From the NCBI GenBank assembly GCA_045801465.1, contig JBJMSU010000214.1, forward strand, positions 1 through 14,698: 14,698 nucleotides of DNA, given 5' to 3'. The stretch's first letter is position 1. Each line of letters opens with the position of its first letter. Positions 1 through 8,659 of the stretch are shown piece after piece. The notes under the pieces were generated by a model that was given only the letters and a program-made list of their open reading frames with translations, was not told the origin of the DNA and searched no databases. This stretch comes from DATFWC01 sp045801465 (GTDB lineage Bacteria > Pseudomonadota > Alphaproteobacteria > Rhizobiales > Xanthobacteraceae). Position numbers and translations under genes: made by a program.

Positions 1-15
1 ACACCATCTCTGGCG

Positions 16-251
16 GTGGTCATGAGTCCCCGCTTTCGCGCATAGGCGGCAAGATAACGAGTGAACGCGATCCCGTGGTTCGAGACGCGTCGCTTCGCGA
101 CGCTCCTCACCATGAGGGATGGCTACGATGGGCCTCAAATAGACCTCATCCTGAGGGCGGCCGAAGGCCGCGTCTCGAAGGATAGAGGTCGTTCACTCCG
201 GTGCTGGGCTTATGTTAGCGCCTATGCGCGAAGACGGGGACCCCTGACCAC
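16..251. repeat. Large concentric imperfect palindrome (intergenic repeat element)
   Basis: Three pairs of arms share nearly one centre (about 129-134). The outer arms 16-47 and 220-251 match at 28 of 32 positions (20 of 22 within 26-47/220-241). The middle arms 58-67 and 190-199 match at 9 of 10. The inner arms 80-89 and 169-178 (tcgagacgcg/cgcgtctcga) match perfectly. Each inner half also folds on itself: gcgtcgc-ttc-gcgacgc (87-103), cctca-N3-tgagg (105-117 and 144-156) and gcggcc-gaa-ggccgc (157-171). The inner part resembles a dispersed repeat I remember from Bradyrhizobium-type genomes; that identification is from memory. An open frame runs through it into the downstream gene, but I read it as non-coding. 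Confidence 0.75.
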
Positions 252-299
252 GGAAGTCCTATCGCGAAATCCGTGGTCATTGGTCCCGCTTGCGCGGGA
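245..299. repeat. Two small inverted repeats upstream of the solute-binding protein gene
   Basis: TGACCACGG (245-253) and CCGTGGTCA (271-279) are a perfect 9-bp inverted repeat with a 17-nt loop. Next to it TCCCGC-TTGC-GCGGGA (284-299) forms a 6-bp stem with a 4-nt loop. The left arm of the first repeat also pairs with 16-22 in the large palindrome, so the two folds exclude each other. No T-run follows, so neither looks like an intrinsic terminator. They may be debris of the same dispersed repeats. Confidence 0.55.
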
Positions 300-348
300 A
301 CGACTCAAAGGCGCGGCGGTCGTCAACCTGGCAGACAGGATTTCGGAG

Positions 349-1152
349 ATGCAGTTCTCGCGGCGGATATTGAAACTCGTTCTGGGCCTTGTTGCTGCCT
401 GCGCCCCTGGCAACATTGCCGTCGCCGACAAGCTCGACGAGATCATGGCGCGCGGGCGCCTGCTCGTCGGCGTCAGCGAAACGTCGCCGCCGTTCAGCTC
501 ACGGCAGGGCGAAAACGGCATCGTCGGCTACGACGTGGATCTGGCGGCGCGCGTGGCCCAACGTCTCGGCATTACGCTGGAGAAAGTTTCCATCCGCAAT
601 GCCGAGCGTATCCCGGCGCTGCAGCAGGACCGCGTCGATCTCGCGGCGTCCGGCATGACGCGCGCAGAAAACCGCAAACGCGACATCAGCTTCAGCCTCG
701 CCTACCTGGTCTCGCCGCACAAGGTCTTGATCCGCAACGACGGCGGCGTCACCAGCGTCAAGCAGCTCAGCGGACGCAAGCTGGCGCTGGTGAAATCTGC
801 CAGCGTCGACGCGGAGCTCAAGGCGGCAGTGCCGGCACTGGAGATCGTGTTCTTCGATGATTACGCCGCCTGCTTCACGGCCTTGAAACAGAAGCAGGTG
901 GATGGCTTTCTCGCCGACGAAATACTTCTGCTCTCATTTGCCCACAAGGTCGGGCCGCCTCAGGATTTTACGCTGCTGCCCGACTATACGCTGCCGCGGA
1001 CGGCCGGATTCGGCATCAAGAAGGACGCGCCGCGCTTCAAGGCCTTCGTTGACGACACCTTGCTCGACCTGGAAGCGTCCGGCGAGGCAGCGAAAATCTT
1101 TGACGCCTGGTTTGCGCCCGTACGGCGGCCCTTTCGCATCCAGCCGGATTAA
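349..1152 (+). CDS. Periplasmic amino-acid-type ABC transporter substrate-binding protein (SBP family 3)
   Basis: A 267-residue protein, the usual size for family-3 solute-binding proteins (HisJ/GlnH/ArtJ type), which bind amino acids or small polar compounds in the periplasm. The start at 349 is chosen because AGGA lies 8 nt upstream and the codons before it fall in palindromic repeat DNA. The N-terminus is a signal peptide: RR at 5-6, a hydrophobic stretch, then a likely cut after AVA (residue 26). A VAAC lipobox at 15-18 also exists, so a lipoprotein form cannot be excluded. Family marks are GRLLVGVSETSPPF near 35-48, GYDVDLAARVAQRLGI around 59-74 and SGMTRAENRKRDISFS around 101-116. The C-terminal lobe ends with a typical DAWF motif. 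No permease or ATPase gene is in view, so the ligand is unknown. The gene converges on the efflux operon, with 49 bp between the stop codons. Confidence 0.88.
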   Translation: MQFSRRILKLVLGLVAACAPGNIAVADKLDEIMARGRLLVGVSETSPPFSSRQGENGIVGYDVDLAARVAQRLGITLEKVSIRNAERIPALQQDRVDLAASGMTRAENRKRDISFSLAYLVSPHKVLIRNDGGVTSVKQLSGRKLALVKSASVDAELKAAVPALEIVFFDDYAACFTALKQKQVDGFLADEILLLSFAHKVGPPQDFTLLPDYTLPRTAGFGIKKDAPRFKAFVDDTLLDLEASGEAAKIFDAWFAPVRRPFRIQPD

Positions 1153-1201
1153 TTTCCGCAATGGGGTCAAATCCCGAATCGCCGGAAACGCCGGACTGTG
1201 A

Positions 1202-4200
1202 TCATCCGGGCGAGCCTCGGCCGCGCGCGCCGACCCAGCGCACGAGCAGGTAGAACACCGGCGTGAACAAGAGCCCGAACAAGGTCACGCCCAGCATACC
1301 GAAGAATACGGCTGTGCCGAGCGCCTGACGCATCTCGGCGCCGGCTCCCGTTGCCAGCACCAGCGGGACCACGCCGAGAATGAAGGCGAAGGAGGTCATC
1401 AGGATCGGCCGCAGCCGCGTGCGCGCGGCCTCCACGGCGGCGTCCCACCGGTCCAACCCGCGTTCCTCGGCCTGTCTGGCGAATTCGACGATCAGAATCG
1501 CGTTCTTTGCAGCCAACCCGATCAACACGATGAACCCGATCTGGGTGAGGATATTGTTGTCCATGCCGCGCAGCAGCACGCCGCTGATGGCAGCGAGCAG
1601 ACACATCGGGACAATCAGGATCACGGCGAGCGGCAACAACACGCTCTCGTATTGAGCCGCCAGGAGCAGAAACACGAACACCACGGCAAGGCTGAACGCG
1701 ACGACTGCGGTATTGCCCGTCGCCTTCTCCTGCAGCGCAATCTCGGTCCATTCGAAACCGAACCCCGAAGGCAGGTTGGCGGCGATCATTCCTTCCATTG
1801 CGGCGATCGCCTGGCCGGTGGAGAAGCCCGGCAGGGTTGCGCCCTGCACCTCGGCGGCGGGGAATAGATTATAGCGCGGCACCCGATAGGGACCGGTGAT
1901 TTCGCGGAAGTTCGCAACCGAGCCGAGCGGAACCATGTCGTTGGAGACCGAGCGAGTCCGCAGGGTCTCGACGTCTCGCAGCGTCAGTCGAAACGGATTG
2001 TCGGCCTGTGCGGTGACGCGATAGGTCCGCCCCAGGATGTTGAAGTCGTTGACGTAGGTCGAGCCCATATACGTCGACAAGGTGTCGAAGAAACGGGTGA
2101 TCGGCACGCCCAGCATCTCGGCCTTGGTGCGGTCGATGTCGGCATAGAACCGCGGCGTGGCCGTGTTGAAGAGCGTGAAGACCTGCACCAGACCAGGTAT
2201 CTGATTGGCGCGGCCGGTGATGGTGCCGACCGCCTGCTCGAGCGCCCGTGGACCGCGGCCGGCGCGATCCTGGACGTACATCTTGAACCCGCCGCCGGTC
2301 CCGATGCCGGGAACGGAGGGAGGCGGAAGCACCAGGACCAAAGCCTCGCGCAGCGCCTGCATCTGCGCGCGCAGATCGTTCAAGATGCTCTCGGTCGCCA
2401 GCTTGGCCTTCACCCGCTCCTCGAACGGCTTCAAGGTAATGAAAATGACGCCGTAATTGGGCGCGTCCGTAAACGTTGCCCCATCGAAGCCCGCGAACGT
2501 CACTGCATGCGCCACGCCGGGACGCGACAACAACACCTCGGACGCCCTGCGCACGACCCGATCGGTTCGTTCCAGGCTCGCTCCCGGCGGCAAGGAAATC
2601 GCGACGATGAAGTAGCCGCGGTCGAGCGGCGGGATGAAGCCCGACGGCGTGCGGGCGAACTGGAAGTAGGTGAGCGCGATCAGCCCGCCATAGACCACCA
2701 GCATGAGCGCCGCGACGCGCAGCACCCGCCGCGTAAGGGCGCCGTAACCCAACGACAGTTTCTCGAACAGCTTGTTGAAGCCCGAGAAGAAAGCGTCGAA
2801 CGGCCGCGCCACCATCCCCCACAGCCCTCGCCTCTCGTCATGACCGTGCGGCCGCAGCAAAAGCGCCGCGAGCGCGGGCGACAACGTCAACGACACGACC
2901 GCGGAGATGACCGTCGAGGCCGTGATGGTGAGCGCAAATTGCCGATAGAACGCGCCGGAAATCCCGGTGATGAACACGGCCGGAATGAACACGGCACAGA
3001 GCACGACGGCAATGGCCACCAATGCGCCGCCAACCTCGTCCATGGTCTTGTGGGCGGCCTCGCGCGGGCTCAAGCCCTGACGCAAGTAACGCTCGACGTT
3101 CTCCACCACGACGATGGCGTCGTCCACGACGATTCCGATGGCGAGAACGAGGCCGAACAGAGTGAGATTGTTCAGCGAAAAGCCGAACGCCGTCATGACG
3201 AAGAAGGTGCCGATCAGCGATACCGGGATGGCGACGATCGGGATGATGGCGGCGCGCCATGTCTGCAGGAACAGAATGATGACGATCACGACCAGCAGCG
3301 CGGCTTCGAACAAGGTCGTGATCACTTCATCCACCGACTGCTGAATGAACTCGGTGGTGTTGTAGGCGACCCGGTAGGCGAGTCCCGGCGGGAAGCTCTT
3401 GGCGAGCTCGTCCATCGTTCCGAGCACGCTTGCCGCTGTTGCCAGCGCGTTCGAGCCCGGGCGCTGGAAGATTCCGATTGCGGTCGCGACCTGGTTATCG
3501 AGATAGGCGTTCCGCTTGTAATCCTGAGCGCCGAGCTCGACCCGCGCGATGTCGCGGACGCGCGTCACCCGGCCGTCCGGGTCGGTTGCCACGACGATAT
3601 CGTTGAACTGGTCCGGGTTCGCCAAGCGGCCGAGTGTCTGAACCGCAATCTCGAATCCGCCGGGCGAGGTTGCGGGCGGCTGATTGATCGCGCCGGCCGC
3701 AACCGAGACGTTGGCCGCCCGCAACGCGCTCACGACATCGCTCGCCGTGAGCCCGCGCGCCTGCACCCTGGCGGGGTCGAGCCACACCCGCATGGCGTAG
3801 TCGCGCGCGCCGAACACGATCGTGTCGCCCACGCCGTCGATCCGGGTGAGGACGTCCTTGATGTTGATCGTGGCGTAGTTGGAGATGTACTGCTGGTCCA
3901 ACGTTCCGTCCGGCGAGATCAGGTGAATCACCAGCAGCAGATCGGGTGACCTCTTGCGCACGGTCACTCCGAACCGTTGCACCTCGTCCGGGAGCCGCGG
4001 CAGCGCGACCGAAACGCGATTCTGCACCAGCACCTGCGCCTGGTCGATGTCGGTTCCGGGCTTGAAGACCACTTGGATGGACAATGCGCCGTTGCCCACC
4101 GATTGCGAGATCACATAAAGCATGTTGTCGACGCCGTTGATCTCCTGCTCGATGGGCGCCGCAACCGTGTCGGCGATGACTTCCGCCGCGGCACCGGCAT

Positions 4201-4351
4201 AAGTAGCCGTGACTTCCACCGTCGGCGGCGCGATCTCCGGGTATTCGGTAATGGGCAGCGCACGAAACGAGATGGCGCCGACCAGCGTCAGGATGATGGA
4301 GATGACGCCGGCAAAGATCGGCCTATCGATGAAGAAGTGGGAAAATCGCAT
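1202..4351 (-). CDS. RND multidrug efflux permease, HAE1 family (AcrB/MexF/OqxB-like)
   Basis: The inner-membrane proton/drug antiporter of a tripartite efflux pump. Its 1049 residues are full length for the family. The N-terminus FFIDRPIFAGVIS is the standard first helix of HAE1 pumps. The proton-relay pair is Asp410-Asp411 in TM4 (GIVVDDAIVVVENVE, equivalent to AcrB D407/D408), and the partner lysine is Lys949 in TM10 (GLAAKNAILIVEFARQ). Two large periplasmic loops follow TM1 and TM7. From memory, wording such as NYATIN, YAMRVWLDP and ILFLQTWRA is closest to the MexF/OqxB subgroup, whose drugs include quinolones and chloramphenicol; the substrate here is unproven. The gene lies 48 bp downstream of the membrane-fusion gene, so they are co-transcribed. 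No outer-membrane factor gene follows. Confidence 0.95.
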   Translation of the reverse strand: MRFSHFFIDRPIFAGVISIILTLVGAISFRALPITEYPEIAPPTVEVTATYAGAAAEVIADTVAAPIEQEINGVDNMLYVISQSVGNGALSIQVVFKPGTDIDQAQVLVQNRVSVALPRLPDEVQRFGVTVRKRSPDLLLVIHLISPDGTLDQQYISNYATINIKDVLTRIDGVGDTIVFGARDYAMRVWLDPARVQARGLTASDVVSALRAANVSVAAGAINQPPATSPGGFEIAVQTLGRLANPDQFNDIVVATDPDGRVTRVRDIARVELGAQDYKRNAYLDNQVATAIGIFQRPGSNALATAASVLGTMDELAKSFPPGLAYRVAYNTTEFIQQSVDEVITTLFEAALLVVIVIILFLQTWRAAIIPIVAIPVSLIGTFFVMTAFGFSLNNLTLFGLVLAIGIVVDDAIVVVENVERYLRQGLSPREAAHKTMDEVGGALVAIAVVLCAVFIPAVFITGISGAFYRQFALTITASTVISAVVSLTLSPALAALLLRPHGHDERRGLWGMVARPFDAFFSGFNKLFEKLSLGYGALTRRVLRVAALMLVVYGGLIALTYFQFARTPSGFIPPLDRGYFIVAISLPPGASLERTDRVVRRASEVLLSRPGVAHAVTFAGFDGATFTDAPNYGVIFITLKPFEERVKAKLATESILNDLRAQMQALREALVLVLPPPSVPGIGTGGGFKMYVQDRAGRGPRALEQAVGTITGRANQIPGLVQVFTLFNTATPRFYADIDRTKAEMLGVPITRFFDTLSTYMGSTYVNDFNILGRTYRVTAQADNPFRLTLRDVETLRTRSVSNDMVPLGSVANFREITGPYRVPRYNLFPAAEVQGATLPGFSTGQAIAAMEGMIAANLPSGFGFEWTEIALQEKATGNTAVVAFSLAVVFVFLLLAAQYESVLLPLAVILIVPMCLLAAISGVLLRGMDNNILTQIGFIVLIGLAAKNAILIVEFARQAEERGLDRWDAAVEAARTRLRPILMTSFAFILGVVPLVLATGAGAEMRQALGTAVFFGMLGVTLFGLLFTPVFYLLVRWVGARGRGSPG

Positions 4352-4399
4352 GGCGATCGTGCTTCATTCCGCCGCGGATACGGCATGACGAAAGAGGGA

Positions 4400-5539
4400 T
4401 CATTGAGCGGCGGCGGCTTCGATCTTGCCATCCTCTGCCGTGACCTTCTGCCCCGGCCGGGCGCGCTGCACACCATCGATGACGATGCGATCGGTGGGTG
4501 CGAGGCCTGAGCGGATGACGCGGAGACCATCGATCATCGGACCCAGCTCGACCAGCTTCGTGCCGACCGTGCCGTCTTCGGCGACCGTGAAGATGATCTT
4601 GCGTGATTGATCGGATACGACGGCGTTGTCCGGCACCAGCAGCGCCTCGTGCTGTCCGCCGAAAAGGCGAAGCCGCCCGAAGAACCCAGGTGTCAGCAGT
4701 CCGTCCTTGTTGTCGAACACGGCACGGCCGCGGATCGTGCCGGTCTTCGGATTGACCGTGTTGTCGACGAAATTCATCCGGCCCTGGTGCCTGTACTCGG
4801 TTTCATCCGCCAGCCGGACCGAGACCGGGTTCTGCACATCGCGGGACGACGGCCGCGTCCCGGCGGCCGCCAGGCGCAAGTAATGCAGGAAGTCCGCCTC
4901 GCTGCCATCGAACACGAAGTGAATGGGATCGATCGACACAACGACGGTCAGCAGCGTCGCGCCGCTGATGAGATTGCCGGTATCGACGCGCTTGTCGGAA
5001 ATGCGCCCGGATATGGGCGCGCGCACTTCGGTCCACTCGAGATTGAGCTCTGACTGTTTGAGAGCGGCCTCGAGCGATGCGACCTGGGCGGCCGCGTCGC
5101 GTTCGGTCGATCGCCTTGTATCGAATTCGCGCTCGGTCACGGCTTGGCTGCGCACCAGCGGAGCCGCGCGTTGGACGTCGAGTTTTGCAATATCGAGCTT
5201 TGCCTTCGCGCGATCCACATCGGCCTTCGCCTGCTCGACGGCGATGCGATAGGGACGAGGGTCGATGACGAACAGAAGATCCCCCTGCTTGACGATCTGG
5301 CCTTCCTTGAAATGGATGGAATCGATGAAGCCGGAAACTCGCGCGCGGACCTCGACAGTCTCCACCGCCGTAAAGCGGCCGGTAAATTCATCCCACTCAT
5401 TGATGACTTTCTGCAGCGGGCGCGCCACAGCCACCGAGGGCGGCGGGGGAACCGAACTGGCTGCCGGCTTACCGTCGCAACCGACCAGTGCCTGAGCCGC
5501 AAACAACAGCAGGCTCAAGAAAATCCCACGCATCATCAT
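4400..5539 (-). CDS. RND efflux periplasmic adaptor (membrane-fusion protein), lipoprotein
   Basis: The adaptor that bridges the inner-membrane RND permease and an outer-membrane channel. It has 379 residues, normal for AcrA/MexA proteins. A hydrophobic leader ends in the lipobox LVGC with the modified Cys at position 21, so the mature protein is a lipid-anchored periplasmic protein. Next come the WDEFTGRF segment, the first lipoyl half (VRARVSGFID near 65-75 and KEGQIVKQGDLLFVID near 78-95), a Lys/Ala-rich coiled-coil hairpin, the second lipoyl half (EVRAPISGRIS), then the beta-barrel and membrane-proximal domains. Three consecutive ATG codons make the exact start uncertain by two residues, and the ribosome-binding site is weak. 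It is the first gene of the operon with the permease. Confidence 0.94.
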   Translation of the reverse strand: MMMRGIFLSLLLFAAQALVGCDGKPAASSVPPPPSVAVARPLQKVINEWDEFTGRFTAVETVEVRARVSGFIDSIHFKEGQIVKQGDLLFVIDPRPYRIAVEQAKADVDRAKAKLDIAKLDVQRAAPLVRSQAVTEREFDTRRSTERDAAAQVASLEAALKQSELNLEWTEVRAPISGRISDKRVDTGNLISGATLLTVVVSIDPIHFVFDGSEADFLHYLRLAAAGTRPSSRDVQNPVSVRLADETEYRHQGRMNFVDNTVNPKTGTIRGRAVFDNKDGLLTPGFFGRLRLFGGQHEALLVPDNAVVSDQSRKIIFTVAEDGTVGTKLVELGPMIDGLRVIRSGLAPTDRIVIDGVQRARPGQKVTAEDGKIEAAAAQ

Positions 5540-5567
5540 CGGACTTGCTCAAAGATTGGAACAACAG

Positions 5568-5596
5568 GAAATAGTCATCGATGTTGCAAAGCACAA
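5568..5596 (-). promoter_or_regulatory. Possible efflux-operon promoter with overlapping dyad
   Basis: On the minus strand TTGTGC (5591-5596) and TATTTC (5568-5573) are 17 bp apart and 28 bp upstream of the adaptor start, a weak sigma70-like arrangement. A perfect dyad ATGTTG-N15-CAACAT (5581-5607) overlaps the proposed -35 box and could be a repressor site. The 171-bp gap between ppc and the adaptor gene has no other recognisable feature and no terminator with a T-run, so read-through from ppc is possible. Confidence 0.25.
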
Positions 5597-5710
5597 TCGG
5601 CCAACATGGGGCGACACAGGTTGCGCAAATCCGCTGGGAGCTGCATGCCATTTTCCCTACTGATACGAATGCCCGTCGCACCACCAAGGCCCGGACCAAT
5701 GTACTCCAGG

Positions 5711-8479
5711 TTACCCGCTGTTGCGCAAGCCGGCGGCAATTCCGTTGATCGTCAAGTGAATGCCTTGCACCACATCCTCGCGGGAGTCGCCGCCCCGATA
5801 GCGCCGGAGCAGATCGATCTGCATGTGATTGAGGGGATCGAGGTAGGGGAAACGGTTGCGGATCGAACGCGCCAGCAGCGGATTGCGTTCGAGCAGCACC
5901 TTTTGTCCCATGATGGCCAGCAAGGCGTCGATCGACTGGTGCCATTCGGCGCGCAGCCGCGGAAACACCGCCTCGCGCAGGGCGGGATCTGCGACCAGCT
6001 CGGCGTAGCGTGAGGCGATCGCGATATCGCTCTTGGCGAGCACCATGTCCATGTTCGACAAGAGCGCCTGGAAGAACGGCCATTCGCCATACATCGCCTG
6101 CAGCGTCGCCATGCCGTCGCCCGGGTGCGCGGCGAGCCAAGCCTTGACCGCCGTGCCGAAGCCATACCAGCCCGGCAGCATCAGTCGGCATTGCGCCCAC
6201 CCGAACACCCACGGGATCGCCCGTAAATCCTCGATCCGCGTCGACTGCTTCCGCGAGGCGGGACGGCTGCCGATATTGAGGTTGGCGATCTCGCCGATCA
6301 CCGTTGATTCCCAGAAATAGCGCTCGAAGCCCGCGGTCTCGTAGACCAGGTTGCGATAGGCGCGGTAGGCGGTGGCGGACAGCTCCTCCATCGCCGCCAG
6401 ATATTCCTCGCGCGGCGTCGCACGCTCGAGCTGCAGGGCTGCTTCCAGCGTGGCGGCGGCGAGCGTCTCGAGGTTGCGCCGTCCGAGGTCGGGATTGGAG
6501 TACTTGGCGGCGATCACCTCGCCCTGCTCGGTGATGCGGATCGACCCCTGCACGGCACCGTCCGGCTGCGCCAGGATGGCCTGGTAGCTCGGCCCACCGC
6601 CGCGGCCGACCGTCCCGCCGCGGCCATGGAACAGGCGCAAGGTGACGCCGTGACGGCGGAAGACGTCGATCAAGGCAACTTCCGCCTTGTACAGCTCCCA
6701 GCCCGAGGTGAGGAAACCGCCGTCCTTGTTGCTGTCGGAGTAGCCCAGCATCACTTCCTGCAGATTGCCGCGATCCTGCAGGAAGCGCGCATACGCGGGC
6801 ACGCCGAGCAGCCGGTCCATGACCTCGCCGCAGCGGCGCAGATCGTCGATCGTCTCGAACAAGGGGACGATGTTGAGGTCGAGCGCGCCCTCGTGCGGCC
6901 GCAGCAATCCCGCCTCCTTGACCAGCAGCGCCGCTTCGAGGATGTCCGAGACGCCATCGGCCTTGGAGATCACGTAGTTCGGCACCGCCGCCTTGCCGTA
7001 GATGCATTGTGCCTCTGCGGCCGCGCGCAGGATCCCGAGCTCCGCCGCCGTCTCCGCCGAATAGGTCACGAACGGCGAGGCGAGCGGGCGCGCGGTGCCA
7101 AGCTCCCGCACCAGGAGCTCGATCCGCTCTCCCTCGGAAAGCCCGGCGTAGCCGGCGCCCGGTGAGGTCGCCTCCAGGAGCTCGCCCACCGTGCGCTCGT
7201 GCACGTCCGAGTTCTGGCGCAGGTCGATGCCGGCGAGATGGAAGCCGAACACGTCGACCGCGCGGCGCAGGCTGCGCAGCCGGCCGCGTGCCAGCGTCTC
7301 CGAGCCGTTGGCGAGCAGGGAGCGATGCAGGATGTCGAGCTCGCCGAGGAACTCGCCGGCGTCGGCATAGGGCGGGGCCTCGCCGACCGCGTGGTGCGGC
7401 GCTTCGAGCCGGTCGAGCGTCCAGGCGGTCGCCGCCAGCCGCGCATAGATGCCGGAGATGGCGCGACGGTAGGGCTCGTCCTGCCGGTGCGGCGAGTGGT
7501 CGGGCGAGCGCTCCGTGAGCTGCCGCAACGCATCGGTCACACCGACCAGCCGCGCGTCGAGCGACAGCTCGCTCCCCAGGAGGTGCAGCTCGTCGAGATA
7601 GAATTTCAGCGCGCGGTTGCTCTGCAAGTGCAGGGCCCGACGCAATGCCTCTTCGGTGACGAACGGATTGCCGTCCCGGTCGCCGCCGATCCAGCTTCCC
7701 ATGCGCAGGAAGGAGGGCAGCTCGACGCCGGCCCAGGCCGGATCGGCAGCAATGAGCTGATCTTCCAGCTCGGCATAGAAGCGCGGCAGCTCGCGCAGGA
7801 ACGTGTAGTCGTAATAGGCAAGGCCGTTGGCAACCTCGTCGAGGACTCTGAGGCGCGTGCGCCGCAGGATACCGGTCTGCCACAGCGTCAGCACGGCGCG
7901 CCGCAACGCCTCCTCGCCCGCCGCCGCCTCGGCGGGCGTGAGCTCGCCGCGATCGCGCTCGGCCAGAAGCTGCGCCACCTCCATCTCGCGGTCGATCGTG
8001 CTCTTGCGCCGCACTTCGGTCGGATGCGCGGTGAGCACCGGACAGATCAGTGCCCGCTCCAGAAGCGCCTGAAGCTCCGGGCGGGAGATACCCGCCGCGC
8101 CCGCGCGGGCGAGCGCGTACGCCATGCTGCCTTCGCGCGGCGCCGAGGCGGCGAGCGCGTGCGCCCGCGTGCGGCGGATATGGTGGCGGTCCTCGGCGAT
8201 GTTGGCGAGATGCGAGAAGTAGCTGAAAGCGCGAATGATCAGGATGGCGCGATCGCCGGAGAGATCGTTCAGCGTCGCCTCGAGCTCGCTGCGCGCCGTT
8301 TCGTCCGCATTACGGTGGAAGCGCAGCGAGGTCTGGCGAATGTGTTCGACGATGGCGAAGACGGCGTCGCCTTCGTGCTGGCGCACGGTGTCGCCGAGAA
8401 TGCGCCCGAGCAGACGGATATCGTCGCGCAGCGGCAGGTCTTTGTCGGCAATGTCATCGGCGCCCATGCTCAGCATCAT
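5711..8479 (-). CDS. ppc: Phosphoenolpyruvate carboxylase
   Basis: Carboxylates phosphoenolpyruvate with bicarbonate to oxaloacetate, refilling the TCA cycle in the cytoplasm. All hallmark segments are present. VLTAHPTEVRRKST carries the catalytic His (residue 152 from this start; codon 8024-8026). Also present are GSWIGGDRDGNPFVT, LGYSDSNKDGGFLTSGW, the glycine-rich FHGRGGTVGRGGGPSYQAI (about 6585-6631), and a C-terminal LRNSG resembling the usual RNTG end that feeds into the active site. The start at 8479 gives 922 residues, typical of bacterial enzymes. The frame stays open to 8743, but those 88 codons are low-complexity and run through repeats. There is no clear Shine-Dalgarno site, and ATGs at 8476 and 8467 are equally possible. 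The family is usually inhibited by aspartate and activated by acetyl-CoA; nothing here shows local regulation. Confidence 0.96.
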   Translation of the reverse strand: MMLSMGADDIADKDLPLRDDIRLLGRILGDTVRQHEGDAVFAIVEHIRQTSLRFHRNADETARSELEATLNDLSGDRAILIIRAFSYFSHLANIAEDRHHIRRTRAHALAASAPREGSMAYALARAGAAGISRPELQALLERALICPVLTAHPTEVRRKSTIDREMEVAQLLAERDRGELTPAEAAAGEEALRRAVLTLWQTGILRRTRLRVLDEVANGLAYYDYTFLRELPRFYAELEDQLIAADPAWAGVELPSFLRMGSWIGGDRDGNPFVTEEALRRALHLQSNRALKFYLDELHLLGSELSLDARLVGVTDALRQLTERSPDHSPHRQDEPYRRAISGIYARLAATAWTLDRLEAPHHAVGEAPPYADAGEFLGELDILHRSLLANGSETLARGRLRSLRRAVDVFGFHLAGIDLRQNSDVHERTVGELLEATSPGAGYAGLSEGERIELLVRELGTARPLASPFVTYSAETAAELGILRAAAEAQCIYGKAAVPNYVISKADGVSDILEAALLVKEAGLLRPHEGALDLNIVPLFETIDDLRRCGEVMDRLLGVPAYARFLQDRGNLQEVMLGYSDSNKDGGFLTSGWELYKAEVALIDVFRRHGVTLRLFHGRGGTVGRGGGPSYQAILAQPDGAVQGSIRITEQGEVIAAKYSNPDLGRRNLETLAAATLEAALQLERATPREEYLAAMEELSATAYRAYRNLVYETAGFERYFWESTVIGEIANLNIGSRPASRKQSTRIEDLRAIPWVFGWAQCRLMLPGWYGFGTAVKAWLAAHPGDGMATLQAMYGEWPFFQALLSNMDMVLAKSDIAIASRYAELVADPALREAVFPRLRAEWHQSIDALLAIMGQKVLLERNPLLARSIRNRFPYLDPLNHMQIDLLRRYRGGDSREDVVQGIHLTINGIAAGLRNSG

Positions 8480-8599
8480 GGCATGAACGCCGGCCGATCG
8501 CAGCTTCTGGCCTTCGCTATTTCCGCTCCGACGCCGCTGCCAGTCCCCGCCGCCGCCATCCAGCCGTGAAACTCGTCCAAAAAAAAAGAAGTTGGGCCA

Positions 8600-8648
8600 G
8601 AGCATGATCCCGAAAAGTGGACGCCGGTTTTCGGAAAAGATCATGCTC
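8600..8648. repeat. Palindromic repeat, gagcatgatc type
   Basis: GAGCATGATC (8600-8609) pairs perfectly with GATCATGCTC (8639-8648). Inside it CCGAAAA (8610-8616) pairs with TTTTCGG (8628-8634), leaving an AAAA bulge at 8635-8638, so the whole 49 bp can fold into one long hairpin. I remember near-identical units scattered through Bradyrhizobium-type genomes; copy number here cannot be tested within the window. It sits in the ppc upstream region, next to a run of nine A (8579-8587). Confidence 0.8.
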
Positions 8649-8659
8649 CACGAAAAGGC

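Noticed and set aside
61..348. N-terminal 96-codon extension of the solute-binding protein
   Set aside because: Consists of palindromic repeat DNA and would bury the signal peptide in the interior of the protein.
1153..1201. Possible bidirectional terminator between the converging stop codons
   Set aside because: Only a weak CCGG-N5-CCGG pairing and no T-run on either strand.
2507..3949. 480-residue open frame on the plus strand opposite the RND permease gene
   Set aside because: Composition is Arg/Asp/His/Gln-rich with no domain, fully antisense to a gene with all family motifs; typical shadow in GC-rich DNA.
5469..7883. 804-residue minus-strand frame overlapping ppc
   Set aside because: Arg/Ala/Gly-rich translation without motifs; it is the out-of-frame reading of the ppc coding sequence.
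7199..8569. 456-residue plus-strand frame opposite ppc
   Set aside because: Antisense shadow; no start signal and no family features.
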